From assembly GCA_965215615.1 (NCBI GenBank), contig OZ244068.1:2728001-2792000 (forward strand): a stretch of 64,000 nt of DNA, given 5' to 3'. Under the pieces are notes generated by a model, which was given only the letters and a program-made list of their open reading frames with translations, had not been told where the DNA came from and searched no databases. Positions 1 to 11,859 of this stretch are shown piece by piece; positions within the stretch are counted from its first letter, which is position 1; each line of letters opens with the position of its first letter. This DNA comes from CBDATA01 sp965215615 (GTDB lineage: Bacteria; Acidobacteriota; Vicinamibacteria; Marinacidobacterales; Marinacidobacteraceae). The position numbers and the translations under genes are program-made.

Positions 1-176
1 AACTCGGACGCGAGACCCGCCATGTAGCCGAGTTCGGTGGTGCAGACCGGAGTGAAATCCTTCGGGTGGGAAAAGAGGATCGCCCAGCCGTCGCCGATCC
101 ATTCGTGGAAACGGATCGTTCCGTGGGTGGTGCGCGCCGTGAAATCGGGAGCCTGGTCGCCGATGCGTAGGGTCAT
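1..176 (-). CDS. Peroxiredoxin (1-Cys/Prx6-like), N-terminal part
   Basis: The gene is cut by the window edge, so only the first 58 residues are visible. They begin at the ATG complementary to 174-176 and read MTLRIGDQAPDF, then HPKDFTPVCTTELG. The PVCTTE motif carries the peroxidatic cysteine (C45) of AhpC/TSA thiol peroxidases. The HPKDFTPVC form is typical of the 1-Cys/Prx6 subgroup, which reduces H2O2 and organic peroxides in the cytoplasm. It is transcribed away from rpsU. The C-terminal half, and so any resolving cysteine, cannot be seen. Confidence 0.88.
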   Translation of the reverse strand, partial: MTLRIGDQAPDFTARTTHGTIRFHEWIGDGWAILFSHPKDFTPVCTTELGYMAGLASE

Positions 177-236
177 GGTCGGAAGTTCCTCGAGAAGGGA
201 AAGGGAGAAATAGGGTCGGGGAAGCTAGCGCAAGAA

Positions 237-265
237 TTGACAGGTTCGGGTGCCCGCCCTATCGT
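237..265 (+). promoter_or_regulatory. Sigma-70-type promoter of rpsU
   Basis: TTGACA at 237-242 and TATCGT at 260-265 are separated by 17 bp. This is a good match to the housekeeping consensus, with a perfect -35 box. Transcription would begin near 272 and give a leader of about 50 nt before the rpsU start at 323. It is read from sequence alone. Confidence 0.6.
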
Positions 266-310
266 TACCCGCCTTCCGGACAGGGGTTCGTCCGGGAGCC
301 AACCACCAGC

Positions 311-317
311 AGAGAGG
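311..317 (+). promoter_or_regulatory. Ribosome binding site deciding the TTG start of rpsU
   Basis: AGAGAGG lies 5 nt before the TTG at 323. It supports that codon as the start, because no ATG or GTG precedes the conserved MAEITV beginning. Confidence 0.6.
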
Positions 318-322
318 TTCAC

Positions 323-517
323 TTGGCGGAAATCACTGTCCAGGAAGGCGAAACTGTAGAAACGGCGCTCAAACGATTCAAGCGTCGCGTCCAGGCCGAA
401 GACATCATCAAGGATGTCAAGCGGCACTCCTTCTACGTGAAGCCGGGTGACAAGCTGAGGGCCAAGCGCGCAGCGGCGCGGAAGCGCGCCCGCAAGCGCC
501 GGCGTCGCACCCGCTGA
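323..517 (+). CDS. rpsU: 30S ribosomal protein S21
   Basis: The 64-residue product matches S21 in length and layout. A conserved N-terminal half (EGETVETALKRFKRRV) is followed by a very basic tail ending in KRARKRRRRTR. S21 binds the 30S platform near the anti-Shine-Dalgarno region and helps initiation. The start is a TTG with an SD-like sequence in front and a clear promoter further upstream. The stop is 10 nt before purD, so rpsU may be the first gene of an rpsU-purD-purE unit, which ties a translation gene to purine supply. The identification is secure; the co-transcription is inferred from spacing. Confidence 0.95.
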   Translation: MAEITVQEGETVETALKRFKRRVQAEDIIKDVKRHSFYVKPGDKLRAKRAAARKRARKRRRRTR

Positions 518-527
518 TCGGCGGGCC

Positions 528-1796
528 GTGCGCGTTCTCCTGATCGGCTCGGGGGGGCGGGAGCACGCCCTCGCCTGGGCGATCGCGAAAAGTCCGGAGC
601 TTTCGGAGCTGGTCGCAGCGCCCGGCAATCCGGGCATCGCGAAACTCGCGAGGCTCGCGCCGATTCCGGTTTCGGACGGCGACCGACTGGTGGAACTCGC
701 AGCTTACGAGCGGTTCGACCTCGTGGTGGTCGGCCCGGAAGCGCCGCTCGCCGACGGCCTTGCGGATCGGTTGCAGGAGGCCGGAATTCCCTGCCTCGGC
801 CCCCGTCGCGACGCGGCCCGACTCGAAGCCTCCAAATCCTTCGCCAAGGACTTCCTCGAACGGCGCGGCATCCCGACCGCGCGCCACCGGGTGATCCGGG
901 AGACCACCGAAGCGCGGCGGGTCCTGAAGAGCCGCGAACTCGGCGAGCAGGTGGTGGTCAAGGCGAGCGGGCTCGCCGCCGGAAAAGGCGTGTTCCTTCC
1001 GGACAGCCTTGAAGAAGCCGAACAGCAGGCGGAGCGTCTGCTCGCGGGAGCGCTCGGTGAGGCAGGCCACTCGGTGGTTCTCGAAGAACGACTCGAAGGC
1101 CCCGAGCTGAGCGTCTTCGCGATCAGCGACGGTGAAAACGTCGCGTTCGCCGGAACCGCCCGGGATTTCAAGCGCCGTTTCGACGGAGACCGCGGGCCGA
1201 ACACCGGGGGGATGGGCTGCGTGAGCCCCGGAAACGAGGATCCGGAGCTCCTCGCGCATATCCGACGGGACATCCTCGAACCGACGATCACCGGGCTCGC
1301 GGAAGAGGGACGCGCCTACCGCGGCATCCTCTACGCCGGCCTGATGCTGACCGCGAACGGCCCCCGGGTGCTCGAGTTCAACGTGCGCTTCGGCGATCCG
1401 GAAGCCCAGGCGGTGCTGCCGCGGCTCGATTCCGATCTGCTACCGGTACTCCACGCCGCCGCGACCGGCCGCCTCACCGAACAAGCGCTGCGGTTCCGGC
1501 CGGAGCCTTCGGTGTGCGTGATCCTCGTTTCGGATGGCTACCCGGGGGAGTACCGGAAGGGGGAGCTCATCCACGGCCTCCCCGAATCGGTGGAAAGCGG
1601 AGAAGCCCGCGTCTTCCACGCCGGCACCCGAATCGGCACCCACAAGGGGCCGGACGGGATCCGGACCGCCGGCGGACGGGTGGTCGCGGTCACCGGGCTC
1701 GGTTCCGACCGGGAATCGGCACGCCGCACGGCCTACCGGACCGCTGACGGCATCCACTGGGACGGCCTGAGCCGCCGCGAAGACATCGGCGCGTAG
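528..1796 (+). CDS. purD: Phosphoribosylamine-glycine ligase (GAR synthetase)
   Basis: The 422-residue protein starts at GTG with the signature MRVLLIGSGGREHALAW. It catalyses the second step of de novo purine synthesis, joining phosphoribosylamine and glycine with ATP to give GAR. ATP-grasp features are in the expected order: VVVKASGLAAGKGV (nucleotide-binding lysine segment), TGGMGCVSP (glycine-rich loop) and LEFNVRFGDPEAQ (metal-binding Asn/Asp/Glu segment). Length is normal and there is no fusion to purM or purN. It sits 10 nt after rpsU and 23 nt before purE. The other late purine genes of the window lie 13 kb away, beyond the accessory island. Confidence 0.96.
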   Translation: MRVLLIGSGGREHALAWAIAKSPELSELVAAPGNPGIAKLARLAPIPVSDGDRLVELAAYERFDLVVVGPEAPLADGLADRLQEAGIPCLGPRRDAARLEASKSFAKDFLERRGIPTARHRVIRETTEARRVLKSRELGEQVVVKASGLAAGKGVFLPDSLEEAEQQAERLLAGALGEAGHSVVLEERLEGPELSVFAISDGENVAFAGTARDFKRRFDGDRGPNTGGMGCVSPGNEDPELLAHIRRDILEPTITGLAEEGRAYRGILYAGLMLTANGPRVLEFNVRFGDPEAQAVLPRLDSDLLPVLHAAATGRLTEQALRFRPEPSVCVILVSDGYPGEYRKGELIHGLPESVESGEARVFHAGTRIGTHKGPDGIRTAGGRVVAVTGLGSDRESARRTAYRTADGIHWDGLSRREDIGA

Positions 1797-1819
1797 AGCC
1801 GCGCCAAAGGGAGAGACAC

Positions 1820-2320
1820 ATGAGTTCCAAACCCAAGGTTCTGATCGTGATGGGAAGTCCGTCGGACATCGAGGTGATGAGCGAGGCGAAGAAGGTTCTC
1901 GACTCGCTCGGCATCCCCTCGCGGATGGGGGTCTATTCCGCCCACCGGACCCCGGAGCGCGCCGCCCGGCTCGCGGACAGCGCCCGCGAGGAAGGCATCG
2001 TCGCGATCATCGCCGGGGCCGGAATGGCAGCCCATCTCGCCGGCGCGATGGCGGCCCGGACCATCCTCCCGGTGATCGGCGTTCCGCTCGCCGCGTCACT
2101 GATGGGCCTCGACGCGCTGCTCGCCACCGTCCAGATGCCCCCCGGATTTCCAGTGGGCACGGTCGCGATCGGCAAGCCCGGAGCCCAGAACGCCGCCCAC
2201 TTCGCGGCGCAGATCGTCGCCCTCGGCGATCCCGCGGTCGCCGACAAGATCCTCGCCTGGCGTCGCGCCAAAGCAGCCGCCGCCGAAGCCGCCTCGAACG
2301 AACTCGAAGCCGGGAACTGA
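1820..2320 (+). CDS. purE: 5-(carboxyamino)imidazole ribonucleotide mutase
   Basis: The 166-residue product has the PurE hallmarks. GSPSDIEVM is the phosphate-binding loop, VYSAHRTPER carries the catalytic histidine, and a second conserved loop reads AGAGMAAHLAGAMAA, followed by MPPGFPVGTVAIGKPGAQNAA. It converts N5-CAIR to CAIR in de novo purine synthesis. The ATG start has a GGGAGAG ribosome binding site just before it. No purK (N5-CAIR synthase) follows, which is the usual arrangement, so purK must be elsewhere or PurE might act directly on AIR. The loop sequences look like class I, which needs PurK. Confidence 0.95.
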   Translation: MSSKPKVLIVMGSPSDIEVMSEAKKVLDSLGIPSRMGVYSAHRTPERAARLADSAREEGIVAIIAGAGMAAHLAGAMAARTILPVIGVPLAASLMGLDALLATVQMPPGFPVGTVAIGKPGAQNAAHFAAQIVALGDPAVADKILAWRRAKAAAAEAASNELEAGN

Positions 2321-2350
2321 CCTCCGGCGAGGGCTGGTAGCCTTCCGTTC

Positions 2351-3091
2351 ATGCCCCGTCGTCGCCGCCGCTCCCCCGCTCCAACCCCGGAGGAGATCTG
2401 GCGCATCCTGCGCGGTACCGCCCGCGAAGCACGGATCGCCCGACGCGCCCGGCGGAGGCATGCCGAAGAAAGTCGTCGCCTCGACTTCCGCCTCAGGCAG
2501 GAAGCCGCCGCACACACCCGAAAGCTGGAACAAGAGGCAGCCGAACGGCGCGCCGCGCTGGAAGCCTCAGAAGCCGCTTGGCGTGAGGAATTTGAGCGGG
2601 AGCGCAGAGAGCGCGAGCAGGCCGATGCCGAGCGCGACCGGAGCTTCGAGAAGGAGATCTACCGCATTCTGGGCGACGGGGACAATCGTTGGGGGACGCT
2701 GATCGAAGGACTCGTGGAAGGGAACGTCAAGAAGCTCTTCCGGGATATCGGGATGGACGTGGAGTACTACCTGGCAAGACGACGCTCCTATTTCCACGAC
2801 ATCTGGCGTGAGTACGACCTGGTCGGGGTCGGAAAGTCGGACGCGGTCGTGGTGGAGGTCAAGACGAAACTGCGGCCGGCCGATGTCAGCAAGTTCACCA
2901 GCCGGATGGGCGACTTCCGGGAATGGCGTCCCGACGATGCCCGGCCGCGGGTTTTCGGAGCGCTCGCCTATCTGACCGCGATAAAGGATGCGACGGAACA
3001 GGCCGAAGAGACCGGGTTCTACCTCGTCGAAGCGGTGAGCGGAACGGCCCGGATCGTGAACTCCCCGGATTTCACTCCCCGCCTCTTCTGA
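2351..3091 (+). CDS. Coiled-coil protein with PD-(D/E)XK nuclease-like C-terminal domain
   Basis: The 246-residue protein is not a family I can name with certainty. Residues about 20-105 are rich in Arg and Glu in heptad-like patterns, predicting a long coiled coil. Residues about 110-246 form a compact domain with EYDLVG (D156) followed by VVVEVKTK (E169, K171). That is the D...ExK arrangement of PD-(D/E)XK nucleases and resembles DUF3782-type proteins. A -10-like TAGCCT lies 8 nt before the ATG. The gene converges on the helicase gene. Its last 65 nt lie in the first copy of a 77-bp direct repeat. It may be a nuclease partner of the adjacent defence-like genes, but that is context only. Confidence 0.6.
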   Translation: MPRRRRRSPAPTPEEIWRILRGTAREARIARRARRRHAEESRRLDFRLRQEAAAHTRKLEQEAAERRAALEASEAAWREEFERERREREQADAERDRSFEKEIYRILGDGDNRWGTLIEGLVEGNVKKLFRDIGMDVEYYLARRRSYFHDIWREYDLVGVGKSDAVVVEVKTKLRPADVSKFTSRMGDFREWRPDDARPRVFGALAYLTAIKDATEQAEETGFYLVEAVSGTARIVNSPDFTPRLF

Positions 3092-3103
3092 TCTCCATCC
3101 AGC
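3027..3103 (+). repeat. 77-bp direct repeat, copy 1
   Basis: This 77-bp segment recurs at 3383-3459, offset by 356 bp, with one mismatch (C at 3079 versus G at 3435). Copy 1 contains the 3' end and stop of the nuclease-like gene. Confidence 0.95.
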
Positions 3104-3120
3104 GCGGTCGGATGCGTGCC

Positions 3121-3348
3121 CTATCCGGTGAAACGGAGGGCAGCGAACAGAATCCCGAGACCAGCGAGACCGGCGAAGATCAACCGGCGTTCCAACCGGA
3201 GCATGGCAGCTTCGAGGTCGGCACGGAGGGCCGCGAGATCGGCGCGCGTGGCGAGATCCTGTTCGGCCTGGGCGACTTCCGTGACAATGGCGCGAGCGGC
3301 TTCCGGCGTGATCCCGGCTGCGGCGGCGGTGTCAAGCGTGTAGGCCAT
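3121..3348 (-). CDS. Small coiled-coil, single-pass membrane protein
   Basis: The 75-residue product begins MAYTLDTAAAAGITPEAAR. It has a short amphipathic/coiled-coil stretch (residues about 30-55, repeating ADLAALRADLEAA) and ends with one hydrophobic segment, LIFAGLAGLGILFAALRF. The layout recalls DUF1640/CCDC90-like small proteins. A longer in-frame start at 3474 is rejected because it would run through the helicase 3' end. A TACAGT box lies about 6 nt before the ATG, suggesting its own leaderless-type promoter. The gene fills most of the 279-bp segment between two 77-bp direct repeats and looks like an inserted cassette. Function unknown. Confidence 0.6.
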   Translation of the reverse strand: MAYTLDTAAAAGITPEAARAIVTEVAQAEQDLATRADLAALRADLEAAMLRLERRLIFAGLAGLGILFAALRFTG

Positions 3349-3382
3349 GCAAGGACTGTACACGCTTTTGCGTACGACGATA

Positions 3383-3459
3383 TCGAAGCGGTGAGCGGAA
3401 CGGCCCGGATCGTGAACTCCCCGGATTTCACTCCGCGCCTCTTCTGATCTCCATCCAGC
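3383..3459 (+). repeat. 77-bp direct repeat, copy 2
   Basis: This is the second copy of the repeat at 3027-3103 (76 of 77 identical). Here it holds the last codons and stop (TGA, complement of 3428-3430) of the helicase gene on the minus strand. Confidence 0.95.
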
Positions 3460-6400
3460 ACACCACTCCGACATCCTCCTCGGCGATCGGATCGAGCCGG
3501 ACGGGCGGGTCCACCGACCGCAGCCCTTCCGACTTCACGAGCTCCACGATCTCGACCGCCGCCTGCGACTTCGTGATCGCTCCTTCCGTGACCCGGCGAC
3601 GGACTTCACCAAGCGCCCGGCGGACGATCGCACCCCGGCCGACAGCGAGCGCCGCCGCCTCCTCCGCTCCCTCGGGGATCGCAACATCGGGGTCCTGGAA
3701 CACTTCGCCCACTGCCCATGCCTGGAGGGGGCCGATGGAGTCGCCTTCGTCGGCCGCTTCCACCAGTTCGTTGTGTTCGGAGACGATGTCCTCCACCGCC
3801 GCCCGCCACGCCGTCTCGATCGCTTCGCCGGGCTCGTACCGATCCGCTTCGACCCCGACGGCATCGCGGGGATGGATGCGGCGGAGGATCGCGGCGTCGG
3901 GCTCCGGCCCCGTCTCCCAGTCCGTCTTCCCGTCCGGTGTGACGAAGCGCCAGTAACGCTCGCCGGCCCTCGTCCGACAGGCGAAGAACCACCCGGGCTC
4001 CGGGCCGGGAAACACCGCCCCGGTCCCCCACGGAAGGTTCCGCAGCTTCTCGACACCCCGGTCGTGGATCCAGCGGGCGAGTTCGGCGCGGAGTTCCTCT
4101 CCGCTCAGGGCATCTCCGGGGCCGTTCTCGTCGAGCAGGCCCAGGTCACCGGCGACGATCTGGTCGGCGAAAGCGCGGGCCTCGGCTTCGATGCCGGCAT
4201 CGTCCACTTTCACTTCCATCCCGTACAGGCTGGCCGCGTGGACCTTCCGCCGGATGGCGACTTCGAGCGCGAGGATCGGCTCGAGATCTCCGGGGGCCGG
4301 GAGCATCGTGGTCAGGAAGACCTTCTGGTGTTCGCTCTTCAGGCGGATCACCCGACCGTAGCGCTGCACGACGCGCTGGGGGTTCCACGGCATGTCGTAG
4401 CTGATGACCGCGCCCGCCTGCTGGAGATTCTGGCCTTCGGAGAGCACGTCGTTGCTCAGCAGCAGGTCCACCTCGCCGCCCTCCGGCTGGTAGTCCTCCC
4501 GGATCACCGTCTTCGGGGCGAACCTCCCGAGCATCTTCGTGCGCTCGTCGGGGTTCGTGTCGTTTCCGATGACCGTGATCCGCTCGCGCCCCGCCATCTT
4601 CTCCGGCAGATGCTCGTCGAGGTAGCGGATCGTGTCGGCGAAGGTCGAGAAGACGATGACCTTCTTCGAGAGAGACTTCTGGATCAGGCTCTCGAGCCGG
4701 TCGAGCTTCGGGTCTCCCGCCGGGTCGAGTTCCAGGCGTTTTTCGAGCCGCAGCAGCGCTTCGAGGTCTTTCCGGACATCCTGCTCGTAGGCGGGGTGGA
4801 AATCGGAAACCGGCTTCCGGTCCTCGCCGAACCCGCCTTCGTCGAGCGATTCGGCAAGCCCCGATTCGTCCATCTCCTGTTTCGCGGCATCCCGGAGCGA
4901 GTCGCCCCCGAGAACCCAGCCTTCCTTCCAAGCCGCAAGGAAGAGCTCGTGGGCCTTCACCATGCGGCCGACCGTGAGGCGGCAGGCATACCAGCAGGAT
5001 TCGAACCGCTTCAGGATTCCCGAGCGGAGCAGCCCGACCAACTGGACCTCCCGCGCCTCTTCGCTCCCAGTGGTCCGGTACGCGCTCGGGCGATAGCGGG
5101 CCAGCGTCAGCCCTTCGATCGCGGCGGTCACCTCCTTGACGAGCCCCGGATAGCTGGTGTCGAGGTCGTACCGGTCGGTCTTGAGTTCCGGGGTGGGGAA
5201 GCGAACCGGAGTGCCGTCGAGAAAGCTCGCGCCGGGGTAGCGCTCTTCGATGAACTTCCGGTCCCGCCGGACGCTCACCAGATCGGCGAGCGCGAAGAGT
5301 TCGTCGGGATTCAGGTTCTGCGGGTCGCGCTCGCTGGCACCGGCACTCTCGAAGAGCTTGCGGAGCGAAGGGATGCGATGGCTCTCGAAGGCGCGGTCGT
5401 GGCGGGCGAAGGCCATGACCAGGTGGTAGAGGTCCCAGAGGCCGTTGTTGATCGGGGTCGCGGTCAGCAGCACCAGATCCTTCCGCTCGCCGCCGAGCAG
5501 CCGCGAAAGGGCGCGGTGCCAGGTGTTGTCCGGGTTCCGGAAGGCGTGGCCCTCGTCGGCGACGACCAGCCGGTAGGCATCCTTGTCCACCGAGAGGCGG
5601 CGGGCGCGGTTCGCCGCGTCCTTTGAAGCGAGCTGCTCGTCGGTCGCGAGCTCGTGGTAGCTCAGAACCTGACCGGGGAGGCCGGCCGCGCGGATTCGGT
5701 CCTCCCAGTTCTTCTTGAGCTGGGCGGGCGCGACGACCAGCGCCTGGAGGCCACGGCGCAGCGCGTATTCCTCGATGAAAGCGAGGCCGATCTCGGTCTT
5801 GCCGGTCCCCACCCCGTCGGCGTAGATCACCCCGTGGTGCCGCTCGACGATCCGGGCCGCCCGACGGTACCCCTCCCACTGGAAGGGAGCGAGGTGCACC
5901 TTGCCGGGTTTCGGGATTTCGCCTGCCTCCTCGCCGAAGAGTTCGAGCAGGACGCGCAGGAAAACCGTCCACGGCTCTTCGAGAAGCAGCCGGGAGCTGC
6001 CGAGCAGCTCGATGAGTTCCGCCTTGTAGTCCGAGCCCTCGTCCCAGAGCGCGTCGAACCAGCGGATGGCGCTTTCGGCGATCACCGGCTGGTAGGCGGC
6101 GAGGCCCAATTCGAGGTTCTTCGAGAACCCGGCGGCGGTCAGGTTCGCGGAGGTGATGAGCGCGGCCCGGGCATCCGCTGCCTCGCCGAAGAGATAGGCC
6201 TTGCCGTGGAGGAATTTCCTCAGATAGCGGCGGACTTCCACTTCCTCCCGGTGGAGCCATTCGAGAACTTCCGCGAGTTCCCCGGCGGCGCGGCTCGGCG
6301 GGAAAGCGGCGAAGCGCCTATCCGCGTCGAGATCTTCGAGAACGAGCTGAAAAGCGGCGAAGGGGTCGGTCGGCGGCCCGGCGGGAGGAGCTGTGCCGAG

Positions 6401-6580
6401 CAGGAGGCGGGTCGGCCGGCCGTTCGAGCCGGCTCGTGCGATGTGGCGGAGCCCGGCGAGGTTGACGTAGGCGGTGGCGGCGGCGAGCGGGTGGTGAAGA
6501 TCGTGTTCGCGGGAGAGCTCGGCGAGCGCGGAGGCGTGGGTGTTGCCGCCCCGGTTGTCCACGAGTTCCGGGCGAGCCAT
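3428..6580 (-). CDS. SNF2-type helicase with N-terminal phospholipase-D-like domain
   Basis: The 1050-residue protein has a PLD-like N-terminal region: HGKAYLF at 125-131 and ITSANLTAAG at 142-151, a single HxK...SAN half-site. A superfamily 2 helicase follows, with Walker A GVGTGKTE (256-263), DEGH (342-345), TATP (373-376), and C-terminal helicase motifs VLSEGQNLQQ and QRYGRVIR. A C-terminal extension of some 250 residues ends in WMEIRRGAE. This architecture occurs in DISARM/BREX-like and helicase-methylase-ATPase defence loci, where the helicase is thought to act on invading DNA. Its ATG (6580-6578) directly abuts the conserved-frame stop TAA (6583-6581) of the methylase, implying translational coupling. 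The extreme 3' end lies in the 77-bp repeat. Confidence 0.88.
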   Translation of the reverse strand: MARPELVDNRGGNTHASALAELSREHDLHHPLAAATAYVNLAGLRHIARAGSNGRPTRLLLGTAPPAGPPTDPFAAFQLVLEDLDADRRFAAFPPSRAAGELAEVLEWLHREEVEVRRYLRKFLHGKAYLFGEAADARAALITSANLTAAGFSKNLELGLAAYQPVIAESAIRWFDALWDEGSDYKAELIELLGSSRLLLEEPWTVFLRVLLELFGEEAGEIPKPGKVHLAPFQWEGYRRAARIVERHHGVIYADGVGTGKTEIGLAFIEEYALRRGLQALVVAPAQLKKNWEDRIRAAGLPGQVLSYHELATDEQLASKDAANRARRLSVDKDAYRLVVADEGHAFRNPDNTWHRALSRLLGGERKDLVLLTATPINNGLWDLYHLVMAFARHDRAFESHRIPSLRKLFESAGASERDPQNLNPDELFALADLVSVRRDRKFIEERYPGASFLDGTPVRFPTPELKTDRYDLDTSYPGLVKEVTAAIEGLTLARYRPSAYRTTGSEEAREVQLVGLLRSGILKRFESCWYACRLTVGRMVKAHELFLAAWKEGWVLGGDSLRDAAKQEMDESGLAESLDEGGFGEDRKPVSDFHPAYEQDVRKDLEALLRLEKRLELDPAGDPKLDRLESLIQKSLSKKVIVFSTFADTIRYLDEHLPEKMAGRERITVIGNDTNPDERTKMLGRFAPKTVIREDYQPEGGEVDLLLSNDVLSEGQNLQQAGAVISYDMPWNPQRVVQRYGRVIRLKSEHQKVFLTTMLPAPGDLEPILALEVAIRRKVHAASLYGMEVKVDDAGIEAEARAFADQIVAGDLGLLDENGPGDALSGEELRAELARWIHDRGVEKLRNLPWGTGAVFPGPEPGWFFACRTRAGERYWRFVTPDGKTDWETGPEPDAAILRRIHPRDAVGVEADRYEPGEAIETAWRAAVEDIVSEHNELVEAADEGDSIGPLQAWAVGEVFQDPDVAIPEGAEEAAALAVGRGAIVRRALGEVRRRVTEGAITKSQAAVEIVELVKSEGLRSVDPPVRLDPIAEEDVGVVCWMEIRRGAE

Positions 6581-10527
<3,947 letters not shown>

Positions 10528-10558
10528 GCGGATCGGGGGCGCATCCTATGCGAACCGG

Positions 10559-10582
10559 GGCCGGCGCGTAGAATCGCCGGCC
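10559..10582. promoter_or_regulatory. Palindrome around the -10 box in the methylase/ATPase divergent promoter
   Basis: GGCCGGCG at 10559-10566 and CGCCGGCC at 10575-10582 are perfect inverted arms, extendable by one pair. The 8-nt centre contains TAGAAT (10569-10574), a plausible -10 box for the ATPase gene. It may be an operator that controls both directions of the divergent pair, or a leader hairpin. No regulator gene is adjacent. Confidence 0.45.
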
Positions 10583-10601
10583 CGGTCGGGAAACGCGAGC
10601 C

Positions 10602-11732
10602 ATGTTCATCAGTCGTCTGAAACTGAAGAACTGGCGCAATTTCCGGGCGGTGGACGTGCCGCTCCGGCAGCGGCAGTTCCTCGTCGGCCCGAACGCATCC
10701 GGCAAATCGAACCTGCTGGACGCACTGCGCTTCCTGCGCGACGTGGCGAACGAGCAGGGAGGAGGGCTGCAGGCGGCCATCCAGCGGCGGGGCGGGCTTT
10801 CCCGAATCCGCTGTCTCGGGGCGCGGAAGGACCCCGAAGTTGCGATCGGAGTGACCGTGAGCACGCCGAACGGAAACGGGCCTCGCTGGGAATACGAGAT
10901 CGGACTCCATCAGGAATCGCGCGGTTTCCGGCGGCAGATCCTGACGCACGAGAACGTGTGGATGGACGGCGAATCACTCCTCTGCCGGGGAGAGAACGAA
11001 GACCCGGAACGCCGGAAAGAGACCTATCTGGAGCAGGTAACCAACAACGAGAGATTCCGGGAACTGCGAACCTTCTTTCAGGGCATCTCCTACGCCCACC
11101 TCGTCCCCCAATTGGTGCGCCACGCCGATTCCATCCAGGGGCGGGTGGTGGACGCAGGGCCTTCTCGAACGGGTCGCGAAGACCAACAAACGAACCCGCG
11201 AAAGCAGGTTGCGGACGATTCAGCAGATTCTCACCGTGATCGCGCCCAAATTGAAGGACATCCGGTTCGAGCGGGATCCAGACAACGGACGGCCGCATCT
11301 TTCGGCGCTCCACGAGCACTGGCGACCCCGCGCCGGGCGGCAGAACGAGATCGAATTCTCCGACGGGACGCTCCGCCTCATCGGGCTGGTCTGGGGCTGC
11401 TCGACGGCGACGGGCCGCTTCTGCTGGAAGAGCCGGAGCTTTCCCTTCATCAGGGGGTTGTGGAGCGACTCTCGTCGCTTCTCTACCGCGCCCAGAAACG
11501 GAACAAGCGACAGGTGCTGCTCAGCACCCACAGCTCCGAGTTGTTGAGAGATGGCGGCATCGGAGGCGAGGAAGTGCTGATTCTCGAGCCCGGCGACGAG
11601 GGAACCGAAGTCACGGTTTCTTCGAGCCTGCGGGACATCCAGGCGGTTCTGGCGGCCGGTGTGTCCGTCGGGGAAGCGGTGATTGCCCGGACGCGCCCGG
11701 CGGGGTTCACCGCCGGACGCCTGCCGCTTTGA
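10602..11732 (+). CDS. AAA/RecF-OLD-like ATPase with two compensating frameshifts
   Basis: The 376-codon frame opens with MFISRLKLKNWRNF and Walker A GPNASGKSN, and closes with Walker B LLLEEPELSLH and STHSSELL. It is therefore an SMC/RecF-like ATPase of the kind found beside defence methylases. The middle (about 11157-11396) is out of frame. The family sequence continues in the +1 frame (LLERVAKTNKRTRE, then FSDGTLRLIGLVW) and returns to the original frame at LLDGDGP. One extra base near 11157-11161 and one missing base near 11395 explain this. About 80 residues are scrambled while the frame stays open. It is divergent from the methylase, 74 bp apart. Either the gene is damaged or the sequence has two indel errors. 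Confidence 0.8.
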   Translation: MFISRLKLKNWRNFRAVDVPLRQRQFLVGPNASGKSNLLDALRFLRDVANEQGGGLQAAIQRRGGLSRIRCLGARKDPEVAIGVTVSTPNGNGPRWEYEIGLHQESRGFRRQILTHENVWMDGESLLCRGENEDPERRKETYLEQVTNNERFRELRTFFQGISYAHLVPQLVRHADSIQGRVVDAGPSRTGREDQQTNPRKQVADDSADSHRDRAQIEGHPVRAGSRQRTAASFGAPRALATPRRAAERDRILRRDAPPHRAGLGLLDGDGPLLLEEPELSLHQGVVERLSSLLYRAQKRNKRQVLLSTHSSELLRDGGIGGEEVLILEPGDEGTEVTVSSSLRDIQAVLAAGVSVGEAVIARTRPAGFTAGRLPL

Positions 11733-11844
11733 TTCCCGTCTCGCTCTCGCTGATTGTCGAGGCATGGTTCGCCTGCCGAAGGAACTGAAAGGCACGCCTG
11801 ATCAAGGAGAACGTCCAAAGGAGAAAGTCCATCGGGGCCGTCGC

Positions 11845-11850
11845 TATACT
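11845..11850 (+). promoter_or_regulatory. -10 box of the MNT/HEPN pair
   Basis: TATACT lies 9 nt before the ATG at 11860. No convincing -35 is visible. The spacing suggests a leaderless or nearly leaderless transcript, a pattern seen at several genes in this window. Confidence 0.4.
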
Positions 11851-11859
11851 GCGAAGGCG

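Noticed and set aside
3027..3459. Insertion-sequence target site duplication
   Set aside because: Target duplications are far shorter than 77 bp, and no terminal inverted repeats or transposase lie in the 279-bp insert.
3349..3474. Longer 117-codon form of the small coiled-coil gene
   Set aside because: Its first 42 residues overlap the helicase end and look random; the ATG at 3348 begins the structured part and follows a -10-like box.
3773..5626. 617-codon plus-strand frame opposite the helicase
   Set aside because: The helicase has ordered motifs on the minus strand; the antisense translation resembles nothing.
6220..6580. The 1435-residue methylase extension into the helicase 5' end taken as real protein
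   Set aside because: Past the GA tract the sequence is Arg/Pro/Ser-rich and out of the conserved frame, so it is a frameshift product rather than a domain.
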